From Pseudomonas sp. SORT22 (GTDB lineage Bacteria > Pseudomonadota > Gammaproteobacteria > Pseudomonadales > Pseudomonadaceae), in the NCBI RefSeq assembly GCF_018417635.1, contig NZ_CP071007.1:730001-794000 (forward strand): DNA of 64,000 nucleotides, in the 5' to 3' direction. The position numbers and the translations under genes are program-made. Shown piece by piece: positions 35,256 through 48,229 of the stretch. Each line of letters starts with the position of its first letter. Positions within the stretch are counted from its first letter, which is position 1. The notes under the pieces are model-generated. The model was not told where the DNA came from. It saw nothing but the letters and a program-made list of their open reading frames with translations, and ran no database searches.

Positions 35256-35269
35256 TTGATCTGAATCAG
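35256..35269 (+). promoter_or_regulatory. Anr/FNR-like box upstream of katA
   Basis: TTGATCTGAATCAG matches the Anr/FNR consensus TTGAT-N4-ATCAA at 9 of 10 defined bases. Its centre is about 94 nt upstream of the katA ATG. The region from 35230 to 35356 is AT-rich and otherwise gene-free. Confidence 0.5.
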
Positions 35270-35356
35270 CTAATGAATTTGTTGTTGTCATAGTTGTGGT
35301 CGATACTCCTCCCAAGCCGATTAGCCGGCCGTTCAAGACCGATAGGGAGAGAGAGC

Positions 35357-36805
35357 ATGAGCCAGAACAAAATACTGACCACCGCCAGCGGCGCCCCGGT
35401 AGCCGACAACCAGAATTCGCGTTCGGCAGGCCCACGCGGCCCGCTGTTGCTGGATGACTTCCATCTCATCGAGAAGCTCGCGCATTTCAACCGCGAGAAC
35501 ATCCCTGAACGCCGCGTACACGCCAAAGGCTCGGGTGCCTATGGCACCTTCACCGTTACCCGTGATATCACCCAGTACAGCTGCGCCAAGCTGTTCAGCA
35601 ACCTCGGCAAGCAGACCGAAACCTTCCTGCGTTTCTCCACCGTCGGTGGCGAGCGGGGGTCGGCCGATACCGAGCGCGACCCGCGTGGTTTCGCCCTGAA
35701 GTTCTACACCGAGGAAGGCAACTGGGACATCGTTGGCAACAACACCCCGGTGTTCTTCATCCGTGACCCGCTGAAATTCCCCGACTTCATCCACACCCAG
35801 AAACGCCTGCCGCAAAGCAACCTGAAAAGCGCGCAGATGATGTGGGACTTCTGGTCGCACTCGCCTGAAGCGCTGCACCAGGTCACTATCCTGTTCTCCG
35901 ACCGCGGCATTCCGGACGGCTACCGGCACATGCATGGTTTTGGCAGCCATACCTACAGCCTGATCAACGCTCAGGGCCGGCGCACCTGGGTCAAATGGCA
36001 CTTCAAGACCAAGCAGGGCATCAAGAACCTGGCTCCTGCCGAGGCCGCGCGCCTGGCCGGTACCGATCCGGATTACGCCCAGCGCGACCTGTTCGAAGCG
36101 ATCGAGCGCGGTGACTTCCCGAAATGGGCCGTGTGCATCCAGGTCATGAGCGAAGAAGAAGCGGCCAGCCGCGACGAGAACCCGTTTGATGTGACCAAGA
36201 CCTGGTCGCAGAAGGACTACCCGCTCATCGAGATCGGCGAACTGGAACTCAACCGCAACCCGCTGAACTACTTTGCCGAAGTCGAGCAAGCCGCGTTTGG
36301 CCCGAGCAACATGGTGCCCGGTGTCGGCCTGTCGCCAGACCGCATGCTGCAGGGGCGCGTGTTCGCTTACGCAGACGCCCATCGCTACCGCGTCGGTACC
36401 AACCACCAGCAACTGCCGGTAAACGCCCCACGCAGCCCGGTAAACAGCTACCAGCGTGATGGTTCTATGGCGTTTGGCAGCAACGGTGGTGCGGCGCCGA
36501 ACTATGAGCCGAACAGCTACGCCAATGCGCCCAAGCAAGCGCCGCAGTACGCTGAGCCGCCACTGGCGCTCAACGGTGTCGCCGATCGTTACGATCACCG
36601 CGAAGACACCGACTACTACAGCCATGCCGGTGCGCTGTTCCGCCTGATGAACCCGGAGCAGAAGGCGCTGCTGATCAGCAACATCGCCGGCGCCATGGGC
36701 GGAGTTTCTGAAGAGGTGGTCCAGCGTCAGTTGCAGCACTTCTTCAAGGCCGATCCGGCCTATGGCGAAGGGATTGCCAAGGCTTTGGGCATAAATCTCG
36801 CCTAA
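35357..36805 (+). CDS. katA: Monofunctional haem catalase (clade 3, small subunit)
   Basis: The predicted protein is 482 aa. It dismutates hydrogen peroxide to water and oxygen. The catalytic histidine is H55 in [12 protein letters not shown], the [17 protein letters not shown] segment follows, and the proximal haem ligand is Y338 in [17 protein letters not shown]. The length and lack of a C-terminal flavodoxin-like domain place it among small-subunit catalases. The ATG at 35357 follows GGGAGAGAGAGC; an in-frame ATG 63 nt earlier gives non-homologous residues. The downstream neighbour is a ferritin-like gene, a pairing also found in P. aeruginosa that links peroxide removal with iron storage. 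Confidence 0.96.
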   Translation: MSQNKILTTASGAPVADNQNSRSAGPRGPLLLDDFHLIEKLAHFNRENIPERRVHAKGSGAYGTFTVTRDITQYSCAKLFSNLGKQTETFLRFSTVGGERGSADTERDPRGFALKFYTEEGNWDIVGNNTPVFFIRDPLKFPDFIHTQKRLPQSNLKSAQMMWDFWSHSPEALHQVTILFSDRGIPDGYRHMHGFGSHTYSLINAQGRRTWVKWHFKTKQGIKNLAPAEAARLAGTDPDYAQRDLFEAIERGDFPKWAVCIQVMSEEEAASRDENPFDVTKTWSQKDYPLIEIGELELNRNPLNYFAEVEQAAFGPSNMVPGVGLSPDRMLQGRVFAYADAHRYRVGTNHQQLPVNAPRSPVNSYQRDGSMAFGSNGGAAPNYEPNSYANAPKQAPQYAEPPLALNGVADRYDHREDTDYYSHAGALFRLMNPEQKALLISNIAGAMGGVSEEVVQRQLQHFFKADPAYGEGIAKALGINLA

Positions 36806-36822
36806 GTCGAAGTGATAAGAAG

Positions 36823-36847
36823 AACCGCCCTCATTTGGGCGGTTTTT
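36823..36847 (+). terminator. Terminator after katA
   Basis: An 8-bp stem AACCGCCC/GGGCGGTT (36823-36830 with 36837-36844) ends in five T residues. It separates katA from the ferritin gene, so the latter needs its own promoter. Confidence 0.88.
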
Positions 36848-36960
36848 CAATGAATATCACTACCGTTTACCCGCTTTTTTGCACTTTTTTGCCCAATTCT
36901 CAGTGACCTTCCGGTCATCCTGGTTCAAACTATGACTTTCACACAGGGAGAGGCAGGGCG

Positions 36961-37425
36961 ATGCAAGGTCACCCGGACGTAATCGATTATCTCAACACGT
37001 TGCTGACGGGCGAACTGGCGGCACGTGACCAATATTTCATCCACTCGCGGATGTACGAGGACTGGGGCTTGAGCAAGCTCTACGAGCGTATCAACCACGA
37101 AATGGAAGAAGAGGCGCAACACGCCGATGCCCTGATGCGTCGTATCCTCATGCTCGAAGGCACCCCGCGCATGCGTCCTGATGACCTGGACGTCGGCACC
37201 ACCGTGCCGGACATGATCGCCGCCGACCTGCGCCTGGAGTACAAGGTGCGCGCCGCACTGTGCAAAGGCATCGAGCTGTGCGAACTGCACAAGGACTACA
37301 TCAGCCGCGACATCCTGCGCCTGCAGCTGGCCGATACCGAAGAAGATCACACCTACTGGCTGGAAAAACAGCAGGGCCTGATCAAGTCGATCGGTCTGGA
37401 GAACTACCTGCAATCGCAGATGTAA
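36961..37425 (+). CDS. ftnA: Ferritin-like iron-storage protein (bacterioferritin family, haem ligand missing)
   Basis: The predicted protein is 154 aa, the length of a 24-mer bacterioferritin subunit. Diiron ferroxidase ligands are visible at E18, E51, H54, E93, E127 and H130. Bacterioferritins ligate haem with Met52 (motif DEMKHAD); here the aligned segment is EEEAQHAD, with alanine at position 52. This fits the P. aeruginosa protein once called BfrA and later described as the haem-free ferritin FtnA. The name bfr would therefore be misleading. It probably stores iron as ferric mineral and limits Fenton chemistry beside katA. The ATG follows AGGGAGAGGCAGGGCG. Confidence 0.85.
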   Translation: MQGHPDVIDYLNTLLTGELAARDQYFIHSRMYEDWGLSKLYERINHEMEEEAQHADALMRRILMLEGTPRMRPDDLDVGTTVPDMIAADLRLEYKVRAALCKGIELCELHKDYISRDILRLQLADTEEDHTYWLEKQQGLIKSIGLENYLQSQM

Positions 37426-37439
37426 TTTTCCGGAGCAAA

Positions 37440-37466
37440 AAAAGCCCCGCCAGTGCGGGGCTTTTT
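37440..37466. terminator. Bidirectional terminator between the ferritin gene and uvrA
   Basis: An 11-bp stem AAAAGCCCCGC/GCGGGGCTTTT (37440-37450 with 37455-37465) has A-rich and T-rich flanks. It can terminate both the plus-strand ferritin transcript and the minus-strand uvrA transcript. Confidence 0.88.
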
Positions 37467-37485
37467 CATGTGCGAGCGGGCCGAA

Positions 37486-40320
<2,835 letters not shown>

Positions 40321-40449
40321 TGCGGCCTCGCTCGGCGGGCATAAACGGTTGAGTATACGGCTCCATGCCATTACGCGGCAAAGCGTCGCGTATATGCCGT
40401 TATGCGATGGGACTGGTAGAATCGCCGCCGGTTCACACGAGGTTTATCC

Positions 40450-41844
40450 ATGCACGATCCCCACAGCGAACGCATGAGTGGCAGCGAGACCCGCGCCGCA
40501 GGCGGCCTGGCCCTGGTGTTCGCCTTCCGTATGCTGGGCATGTTCATGGTCCTGCCGGTACTGGCGACCTATGGCATGGACCTGGCCGGTGCCACCCCGG
40601 CACTGATCGGCCTGGCCATTGGTGCCTACGGCCTGACCCAGGCTTTCCTGCAGATCCCGTTCGGGGTGATTTCCGATCGCATCGGCCGTCGCCCGGTGAT
40701 TTACCTGGGCCTGGTGATCTTTGCCCTGGGCAGCGTGCTGGCGGCCCAGGCCGACTCGATCTGGGGGGTGATTGCCGGACGCATCCTGCAAGGCGCCGGG
40801 GCGATTTCTGCCGCGGTCATGGCCTTGCTCTCGGACCTGACCCGCGAACAGCACCGCACCAAGGCCATGGCCATGATCGGCATGAGCATCGGCCTGTCGT
40901 TTGCCGTGGCCATGGTCGTCGGCCCGCTGGTCACCCGTGCCTTTGGCCTCTCGGGGTTGTTCCTGGCCACCGCGGCCATGGCCGTAGTCGGTATTGCGAT
41001 CATTGCCTTTGTCGTGCCGCCGTCCCACGGCGCGTTGCAGCATCGTGAGTCCGGGGTCGCCAAGCAGGCGCTGATGCCGACCCTGCGCCACCCGGACCTG
41101 CTGCGCCTGGACGTGGGCATCTTCGTCTTGCATGCCATTCTGATGGCCAGTTTCATCGCTTTGCCGCTGGCTTTCGTCGAGCGCGGCGGCCTGCCGAAAG
41201 AAGAGCACTGGTGGGTGTACCTGACCGCCTTGCTGATTTCATTCTTTGCAATGATCCCGTTCATCATCTACGGCGAAAAAAAGCGCAAGATGAAACGTGT
41301 CCTGCTGGGCGCGGTCAGTGTGTTGATGCTCACCGAGCTATTCTTCTGGCTGTCAGCAGACAACTTGCACGAACTGGTGATCGGCACCGTGATATTCTTC
41401 ACCGCCTTCAACCTGCTGGAGGCATCCTTGCCTTCACTGGTAAGCAAGGTGTCGCCCGCCGGCGGCAAGGGCACGGCCATGGGGGTATATTCCACCAGCC
41501 AGTTCCTTGGTGCCGCGTTGGGAGGAATTCTCGGTGGCTGGTTGTTCCAGCACGGTGGCCTGAGCACGGTGTTCCTTGGCTGCGCAGCGTTGTGTGCCCT
41601 GTGGTGGGTCGTGGCGCTGAGCATGCGTGAACCGCCGTACGTGACCAGCCTGCGCATGCCGTTATCGGCCGAGGCGGTACGGGAAGCGGGGCTGACCGAG
41701 CGGCTGATGGCCGTCCCGGGTGTGACCGACGCAGTGGTGGTGGCCGATGAAGCCGCCATCTATATCAAACTTGATACACAAATTTTGGATCGCACGACCC
41801 TGGAACGCCTGGTAAACCCGGCTTCCTCCGCGTGCGAAGCCTAG
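40450..41844 (+). CDS. yajR: Major facilitator superfamily transporter YajR
   Basis: The predicted protein is 464 aa. It has 12 predicted membrane helices (about residues 15-395). MFS motif A is [11 protein letters not shown] between helices 2 and 3, and motif B/C-like segments follow. It is very similar to E. coli YajR throughout, as I recall that sequence (for example [11 protein letters not shown] and [14 protein letters not shown]). The C-terminal soluble tail (about 405-460, [20 protein letters not shown] onward) matches the ferredoxin-like YAM domain of YajR. The substrate is unknown. It is 9 nt before ssb. Confidence 0.87.
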   Translation: MHDPHSERMSGSETRAAGGLALVFAFRMLGMFMVLPVLATYGMDLAGATPALIGLAIGAYGLTQAFLQIPFGVISDRIGRRPVIYLGLVIFALGSVLAAQADSIWGVIAGRILQGAGAISAAVMALLSDLTREQHRTKAMAMIGMSIGLSFAVAMVVGPLVTRAFGLSGLFLATAAMAVVGIAIIAFVVPPSHGALQHRESGVAKQALMPTLRHPDLLRLDVGIFVLHAILMASFIALPLAFVERGGLPKEEHWWVYLTALLISFFAMIPFIIYGEKKRKMKRVLLGAVSVLMLTELFFWLSADNLHELVIGTVIFFTAFNLLEASLPSLVSKVSPAGGKGTAMGVYSTSQFLGAALGGILGGWLFQHGGLSTVFLGCAALCALWWVVALSMREPPYVTSLRMPLSAEAVREAGLTERLMAVPGVTDAVVVADEAAIYIKLDTQILDRTTLERLVNPASSACEA

Positions 41845-41853
41845 GAGAACGTT

Positions 41854-42366
41854 ATGGCCCGTGGGGTTAACAAAGTCATTCTGGTCGGTACCTGCGGCCA
41901 GGATCCCGAAGTCCGCTACCTGCCCAACGGTAACGCCGTGACCAACCTGAGCCTGGCTACCAGCGAGCAGTGGACCGACAAGCAGACCGGCCAGAAGGTC
42001 GAGCGCACCGAATGGCACCGCGTATCGATGTTCGGCAAAGTTGCCGAAATCGCCGGTGAATACCTGCGCAAAGGCTCGCAAGTCTACATCGAAGGCAAGC
42101 TGCAGACCCGCGAGTGGGAAAAGGACGGCATCAAGCGTTACACCACCGAAATCGTTGTCGACATGCAGGGCACCATGCAGCTGCTCGGCGGCCGCCCGCA
42201 GAACCAGGACGGCGCCCCGCAAGGCGGCAACAATTACAACCAGGCGCCACGCCAACAGGCTCCGCGTCCACAGCAGTCCGCGCCGCAACAGCGCCCGGCG
42301 CCTCAGCAGGCCGCACCGCAGCCGGCTCCGGACTTCGACAGCTTCGATGACGATATTCCGTTCTGA
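41854..42366 (+). CDS. ssb: Single-stranded DNA-binding protein
   Basis: The predicted protein is 170 aa. The N-terminal OB fold (about 1-112: [20 protein letters not shown] onward) forms the tetramer that covers single-stranded DNA. A Gln/Pro/Ala-rich flexible linker follows, then the acidic tip DSFDDDIPF that recruits repair and replication partners. It lies next to uvrA but on the other strand. It follows yajR by 9 nt, so it may be read from the yajR promoter as well as its own. Confidence 0.96.
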   Translation: MARGVNKVILVGTCGQDPEVRYLPNGNAVTNLSLATSEQWTDKQTGQKVERTEWHRVSMFGKVAEIAGEYLRKGSQVYIEGKLQTREWEKDGIKRYTTEIVVDMQGTMQLLGGRPQNQDGAPQGGNNYNQAPRQQAPRPQQSAPQQRPAPQQAAPQPAPDFDSFDDDIPF

Positions 42367-42392
42367 TTCGCCACGCTGACCGCAATACCCTC

Positions 42393-42431
42393 AAAACGCC
42401 CGGTGCATCGCATCGGGCGTTTTGCTTTTTG
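42393..42431 (+). terminator. Terminator after ssb
   Basis: A 10-bp stem AAAACGCCCG/CGGGCGTTTT (42393-42402 with 42414-42423) is followed by GCTTTTTG. Confidence 0.85.
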
Positions 42432-42573
42432 TCGACCGACAATCCGTTTTCATCCCGCTCCCGGGAATCTTGACTAGAGTGACAGTTGGCGGCCATCAAT
42501 CTGCCGCCACCGTGATCGTTTCAAGAGACGCCGGCAACGTCCCGCGCGTCCACCACCTGATCAGGAGTGCACG

Positions 42574-45500
42574 ATGGATCTCAACCGTCGGCAGTTCTTC
42601 AAGGTCGCAGCAGTTGGCCTTGGAGGCTCGAGCCTGGCAGCGTTGGGCATGGCCCCGACACCTGCCTTCGCCGAGCAGGTGCGCCACTTCAAGCTGGCGC
42701 ACACTAAGGAAACGCGCAACACCTGCCCCTATTGCTCGGTCGGCTGTGGCCTGATCCTGTACAGCCAGGGGGACGGCGGCAAGAACGTTACGCAGAACAT
42801 AATCCATATCGAAGGCGACGCCGACCATCCGGTGAACCGCGGTACGCTGTGCCCGAAAGGCGCCGGCCTGCTCGACTTTATCCACAGCCCCAGCCGCCTG
42901 CAGTACCCGCAAGTGCGCAAGCCCGGCAGCAGCGAGTGGACGCGGGTGTCCTGGGATGAGGCGCTGGACCGTATCGCCGATCTGGTCAAGACCGACCGCG
43001 ATGCCAACTTCATCGAGAAGAACGCCCAGGGGCAGACGGTCAACCGTTGGCTGACCACGGGTTTTCTGGCGGCATCGGCGGCGTCCAGCGAAGCCGGTTA
43101 CCTGACCCACAAGGTCATTCGCAGCCTGGGCATGCTGGGGTTCGATAACCAAGCGCGTGTCTGACATGGCCCGACGGTGGCAAGTCTTGCCCCGACGTAC
43201 GGCCGTGGTGCCATGACCAACCACTGGACCGATATCGCCAACGCGAATCTGATCCTGGTGATGGGCGGCAACGCTGCAGAAGCGCACCCGTGCGGCTTCA
43301 AATGGGTGACCGAAGCCAAGGCCCATAACAAGGCCCGGCTGATCGTGGTCGACCCGCGGTTTACCCGTACCGCGTCGGTGGCCGATTACTACGCGCCGAT
43401 TCGCACCGGTAGCGATATCGCCTTCATGGGGGGCCTGATCAATTACCTGCTGAGTAACGACAAGATCCAGCACGAGTACGTGCGCAACTACACCGACGTG
43501 TCGTTTATCGTCAAAGCCGGCTTTGGCTTCGAGGATGGCCTGTTCAGTGGCTATGACGCGGCCAAGCGCAGCTACACCGACAAGTCCGGCTGGGGTTACG
43601 AGCTGGGCGAGGACGGCTTTGCCAAGGTCGACCCGACCCTGCAGGACCCGCGCTGCGTCTACCAGCTGATGAAGCTGCACTACAGCCGCTACACCGCGGA
43701 ACTGGCGAGCATGACCTGCGGCATGCCGCAAGACCGCATGCTGAAGATCTGGGAAGAGATCGCCACTTGCTCGCAACCGGGCAAGACCATGACGATCCTC
43801 TATGCCCTGGGCTGGACCCAGCACTCGATCGGTGCGCAGATCATTCGCAGTGCGGCGATGGTGCAACTGCTGCTGGGTAACGTCGGCATGCCCGGTGGCG
43901 GCGTCAATGCCCTGCGCGGGCACTCCAACATCCAGGGCCTGACCGACCTCGGCTTGCTGTCCAACTCGCTGCCGGGCTACTTGACCCTGCCGGGCGATGC
44001 CGAGCAGGACTACGACGCCTACATCGCCAAGCGGGCGCTCAAACCGTTGCGGCCGGGGCAGCTGTCGTACTGGCAGAACTACGGCAAGTTCCACGTCAGC
44101 CTGATGAAGGCCTGGTATGGCGCCAATGCCAGCGCCGAGAACCATTGGGGCTACGACTGGCTGCCGAAGCTGGATATTCCCGGTTACGACGTGCTGAAGA
44201 TGTTCGACCTGATGGGCCAGGGCAAGGTCAACGGCTACATGTGCCAGGGCTTTAACCCGATTGCCGCGTTGCCGGACAAAAACCGCGTGACTGCGGCCCT
44301 GAGCAAGCTCAAGTGGCTGGTGGTGATGGACCCGCTGGCCACCGAGACCTCGGAGTTCTGGCGCAACGTCGGGCCCTATAACGACGTGCAGAGCGAGGCT
44401 ATCCAGACCGAAGTCATCCGCCTGCCCACCACCTGCTTTGCCGAAGAGGACGGCTCGCTGGTCAACAGCAGCCGCTGGTTGCAATGGCACTGGAAGGGCG
44501 CCGACGGCCCGGGGGAAACCCGCACCGACGTGCGCATCATGAGTGAGCTGTTCCTGCGCCTGCGCAAACGCTACCAGACCGAAGGCGGCGCCTTTGCCGA
44601 GCCGCTGTTGAACCTCAGCTGGCCCTACAAGGTAGCCGATGAACCGTCGCCCGAAGAACTGGCCAGGGAGCTCAACGGCAACGCCGTCAGCGACCTCACT
44701 GATGCCACTGGCGCTACCCTCAAGGCCGGCCAGCAGTTGTCCGGTTTTGCCCAGCTCAAGGATGACGGCAGTACTGCTTCTGGCTGCTGGATCTTCTGCG
44801 GCAGCTGGACCGAGCAGGGTAACCAGATGGCCCGGCGCGACAACAGCGACCCATTCGGCATGAAGCAGAACCTCGGCTGGGCCTGGGCCTGGCCGGCCAA
44901 CCGGCGGATCCTCTACAACCGCGCCTCGGCCGACCCGCAAGGCAAGCCGTGGGACCCGAACAAGCGCCTGGTGTGGTGGAACGGCAAAGCCTGGGGCGGC
45001 ACCGATACCCCGGACTACAAGGCAGACGTGCCGCCAGAGGCCGGCATGAACCCGTTCATCATGAACCCTGAAGGGGTGGCGCGCTTCTTTGCCGTCGACA
45101 AGATGAACGAAGGCCCGTTCCCCGAGCACTACGAGCCTTTCGAAACGCCGATCGGCATCAACCCGCTGCACCCGAACAACAAGCAGGCGACCAGCAACCC
45201 GGCCGGGCGCATCTTCGATTCGGTGTGGGACACCCTTGGCCAGGCCAAGGATTTCCCTTACGCGGCGACCAGTTACCGGCTGACCGAGCATTTCCACTTC
45301 TGGAGCAAGCACTGCAAGCTCAACGCCATTGCCCAGCCCGAGCAGTTTGTCGAGATCGGCGAAGTGCTGGCGCAAGAGAAGGGCATCGTCGCCGGCGACC
45401 GCGTGCGGGTCACCTGCAAGCGCGGGCATATCGAGGCGGTGGCGGTGGTCACCAAGCGCATCCGGCCGCTGCAGGTCAACAACCAGACCGTGCACCAGAT

Positions 45501-45639
45501 CGGCATTCCGCTGCACTGGGGCTTCACCGGCAGTACCCGCCACGGCTACCTGACCAACACCCTGGTGCCGTTCCTCGGTGATGGTAATACGCAGACGCCG
45601 GAATCGAAGTCGTTCCTGGTCAACGTGGAGAAAATCTGA
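42574..45639 (+). CDS. fdnG: Formate dehydrogenase-N, alpha subunit (selenocysteine-containing, Tat-exported)
   Basis: The predicted protein is 1021 aa, reading an in-frame TGA (43162-43164) as selenocysteine at residue 197. The context [14 protein letters not shown] is the active site of FdnG/FdoG enzymes. It oxidises formate in the periplasm with a molybdenum or tungsten bis-MGD cofactor. The N terminus has a twin-arginine motif (NRRQFFK) and an Ala-rich signal peptide. CPYCSVGC with the later C in RGTLCPKG binds a [4Fe-4S] cluster. A SECIS-like hairpin follows the TGA. It heads fdnGHI-fdhE; the stop overlaps the fdnH ATG. A conventional reading would wrongly split this gene in two. Whether it is closer to FdnG or FdoG cannot be judged by eye. 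Confidence 0.96.
43162..43205 (+). promoter_or_regulatory. SECIS-like element for UGA recoding in fdnG
   Basis: The stem GGCAA/TTGCC (43179-43183 with 43187-43191) has the apical bases GTC at 43184-43186, 22-24 nt after the first base of the TGA. That spacing and the AGTCT-type tip match the E. coli fdhF SECIS, in which SelB contacts the loop GGUCU. A bulged T precedes the upper stem, as in E. coli. Confidence 0.8.
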
Positions 45640-46589
45640 TGGCTAGCCAAGACATCATCGCCCGTTCGGCCACCACCACGCCGCCCTCGTCGATCCGCCA
45701 GCTGGAGGAGGTGGCCAAGCTGATCGACACCACCAAGTGCATCGGTTGCAAGGCCTGCCAGGTGGCCTGTTCGGAGTGGAACGAGCTGCGAGACGAGGTC
45801 GGTCACAACCATGGCACCTACGACAACCCCCAGGACCTGAGCGCCGAAACCTGGACGCTGATGCGCTTTACCGAGCACGAAACCGGCGACGGCAACCTGG
45901 AGTGGCTGATCCGCAAGGACGGTTGCATGCACTGCGCCGATCCCGGTTGCCTGAAGGCCTGTCCGAGCCCGGGGGCAATCATCAAGCATGCCAACGGCAT
46001 CGTCGATTTCAACCAGGACCACTGCATTGGCTGCGGCTACTGCATCACCGGCTGCCCGTTCAACATCCCGCGAATCTCGCAGAAGGACCACAAGGCCTAC
46101 AAGTGCACCCTGTGTTCCGACCGGGTGTCGGTGGGGCTGGAGCCGGCCTGTGTGAAAACCTGTCCGACCGGCGCCATTGTCTTCGGCAGCAAGCAGGACA
46201 TGAAGGAGCACGCCGCCGAGCGCATCGTCGACCTCAAGTCGCGGGGTTTCGACAACGCCGGCCTGTACGATCCCGATGGTGTCGGCGGCACCCACGTGAT
46301 GTACGTGCTGCACCATGCCGATACCCCGCGTTTGTACGCGGGCCTGCCGGACCAGCCGATCATCAGCCCGCTGGTAGGCCTGTGGAAAGGCGTGACCAAG
46401 CCGCTGGCGCTGCTGGCCATGGGCGCGGCGGTGCTCGCCGGGTTCTTCCACTATGTGCGCGTCGGCCCGCAGCGGGTCGAAGAGGACGAGCACCCGAGCC
46501 CTGCGGATACCAGTGTGCAGGTGGTCGACCCGGCGGTGCATGTCTATGACCCGAACCGGCCGGGCGGGCAAGGGGAGGAACGACCATGA
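45639..46589 (+). CDS. fdnH: Formate dehydrogenase-N, beta (iron-sulfur) subunit
   Basis: The predicted protein is 316 aa. Four ferredoxin-type cysteine clusters are visible: [35 protein letters not shown] and CTLCSDRV...CVKTC. They hold four [4Fe-4S] centres that pass electrons from FdnG to FdnI. A single C-terminal membrane helix (about residues 258-278, [19 protein letters not shown]) anchors it. The ATG overlaps the fdnG stop by one base (TGATG), and the stop overlaps the fdnI ATG (ATGA). Confidence 0.96.
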   Translation: MASQDIIARSATTTPPSSIRQLEEVAKLIDTTKCIGCKACQVACSEWNELRDEVGHNHGTYDNPQDLSAETWTLMRFTEHETGDGNLEWLIRKDGCMHCADPGCLKACPSPGAIIKHANGIVDFNQDHCIGCGYCITGCPFNIPRISQKDHKAYKCTLCSDRVSVGLEPACVKTCPTGAIVFGSKQDMKEHAAERIVDLKSRGFDNAGLYDPDGVGGTHVMYVLHHADTPRLYAGLPDQPIISPLVGLWKGVTKPLALLAMGAAVLAGFFHYVRVGPQRVEEDEHPSPADTSVQVVDPAVHVYDPNRPGGQGEERP

Positions 46590-47239
46590 ACGACAAACCT
46601 ATCCTGCGCTACAACGCCAACGAACGGACCAATCACTGGCTGGTGGCGATCCTGTTCATCATGGCCGGGTTGTCGGGGCTGGCACTGTTTCACCCGGCAC
46701 TGTTCTGGCTCAGCCATCTGTTCGGCGGCGGGCCGTGGACACGGATTTTGCATCCGTTCATGGGCGTGTTGATGTTCGTGTTTTTTGTTGGCCTGGTGCT
46801 GCGTTTCTGGCGGGCGAACTACTTCATCGCCAACGACCGCCTATGGCTCAAGCGTATCGACCGGGTGATGCGCAACGAAGAGGAGGGCGTACCGCCAATC
46901 GGCAAGTACAACCCCGGGCAGAAGCTGCTGTTCTGGACCTTGCTGCTGTGCATGCTGGTGCTGTTGATCAGCGGCGTGGTGATCTGGCGGGCCTACTTCA
47001 GCAGTTATTTCGGTATCGGTTCGATTCGCCTGGCGACCCTGGCGCACGCCCTGGCGGCGTTCGTGCTGGTGCTGAGCATCATCGTCCATATTTACGCCGG
47101 GATCTGGATCAAGGGTTCGGTCAGCGCCATGCTGCATGGCTGGGTCAGCCGCGCCTGGGCGAAAAAACACCATGAGTTGTGGTATCGGGAAGTGACCGGC
47201 GACAAACAGCCGCCACCGCCGATCAATAAAAAAGGATGA
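46586..47239 (+). CDS. fdnI: Formate dehydrogenase-N, gamma subunit (cytochrome b556)
   Basis: The predicted protein is 217 aa with four membrane helices (about 18-37, 53-73, 112-133 and 150-172). It is a di-haem b cytochrome that passes electrons to quinone on the cytoplasmic side. Candidate haem ligands include H17 (RTNHW), H57 (LHPFMG) and histidines in the last helix (AHALAAF and IVHIYAG). It overlaps fdnH by 4 nt and lies 4 nt before fdhE. Confidence 0.95.
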   Translation: MNDKPILRYNANERTNHWLVAILFIMAGLSGLALFHPALFWLSHLFGGGPWTRILHPFMGVLMFVFFVGLVLRFWRANYFIANDRLWLKRIDRVMRNEEEGVPPIGKYNPGQKLLFWTLLLCMLVLLISGVVIWRAYFSSYFGIGSIRLATLAHALAAFVLVLSIIVHIYAGIWIKGSVSAMLHGWVSRAWAKKHHELWYREVTGDKQPPPPINKKG

Positions 47240-47243
47240 GCGC

Positions 47244-48167
47244 TTGAGTACTCTTCTGGAACCCGGGCAGATCGAAGCGGCGGCCAGCACGCCGCCGTTT
47301 CTCTACCTGCCGCCGAAGAACCTGTTCGCCCTGCGTGCGCAGCGCCTGGAGCAACTGGCCGAGGGCAACCCGCTGGCGGATTACCTGCGTCTGCTGGCCG
47401 GCCTCTGCCATGTGCAACAGAGCCTGCTCGACCAGCCGCCTGCCGCAGCTCCCAGCGACAGCGAACGCCAGCGCCTGTGTGTCGAGCATGGCTTGCCGCC
47501 GCTGGCTGCCGACAGCCTGGTGCGCGACGGACACTGGCTGGCTTATCTACAGGCGTTGTTGCAGCGCTATCCGGCTTCGAGTGGCGCCGTGGCCGATGCC
47601 GTGTCTGTGCTGCAATGCGCCGCCGATGAGCAGCGCAAGCTGTGGGCCATCGCCTTGCTCACAGGTTCGTACAGCCTGGTGCCGGCGGCGCTGGTGCCGT
47701 TCCTGGGCGCGGCACTGCAGGCGGCCTGGAGCCATTGGCTGCTGAGCCTGCAGGGGGGCGAACTGAAAGCGGCGGACAGCCTCTGCCAATGCCCGGCCTG
47801 TGGCTCGCCGGCCATGGCCGGGGTCATCCGCCATCGCGGCAAGTACAACGGCCTACGTTACCTGGTGTGTTCGCTGTGTGCCTGCGAATGGCATGTGGTG
47901 CGGGTCAAATGCGTGTACTGCGAACAGAGCAAGGGCCTCAAGTACTTCAGCTTCGAGGATGACCACTACGCCAGCGCCAAGGCGCCGCTGCAGGCCGAAT
48001 GCTGTCCGGGCTGCAACACCTACCTCAAGCATATCTACCTGGAAAACGACGCCGATGCCGAAGCACTGTCGGCCGACCTTGCCAGCCTGGCGCTGGACCT
48101 GCGCCTGGATCAGGAAGGCTTCCAGCGCCTGGCGCCGAACCTTTTGCTGGCGCCGGGAGGGGAGTGA
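47244..48167 (+). CDS. fdhE: Formate dehydrogenase maturation protein FdhE
   Basis: The predicted protein is 307 aa (E. coli 309). FdhE is a cytoplasmic factor needed for respiratory formate dehydrogenase activity, and it binds iron through rubredoxin-like cysteine pairs. These are seen in the C-terminal half: CPACGS, CSLCAC, CVYCEQ and CCPGCN. The start is TTG at 47244, which follows AAAGGATGAGCGC; the next in-frame ATG is far inside the conserved region. It is the fourth gene of the fdn operon. Confidence 0.94.
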   Translation: MSTLLEPGQIEAAASTPPFLYLPPKNLFALRAQRLEQLAEGNPLADYLRLLAGLCHVQQSLLDQPPAAAPSDSERQRLCVEHGLPPLAADSLVRDGHWLAYLQALLQRYPASSGAVADAVSVLQCAADEQRKLWAIALLTGSYSLVPAALVPFLGAALQAAWSHWLLSLQGGELKAADSLCQCPACGSPAMAGVIRHRGKYNGLRYLVCSLCACEWHVVRVKCVYCEQSKGLKYFSFEDDHYASAKAPLQAECCPGCNTYLKHIYLENDADAEALSADLASLALDLRLDQEGFQRLAPNLLLAPGGE

Positions 48168-48229
48168 GATCGGGTCTACACTGAGGTTTTGCCCATGGCC
48201 AGCGCCCACTGAAGTTGAGAACCGTCTGC

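Noticed and set aside
42220-42345. CAG/CCG-rich low-complexity stretch
   Set aside because: This is the Gln/Pro/Ala linker of SSB, a normal feature of the family.
42574-43164. fdnG read as a truncated gene or pseudogene ending at TGA
   Set aside because: The frame continues in phase, the TGA is in the selenocysteine context, and selA, selB and selC are in the same window.
42496-45543. 1015-aa open frame opposite fdnG
   Set aside because: It also reads through the selenocysteine codon region antisense. The composition is the complement of a high-GC coding strand, with no recognisable domain.
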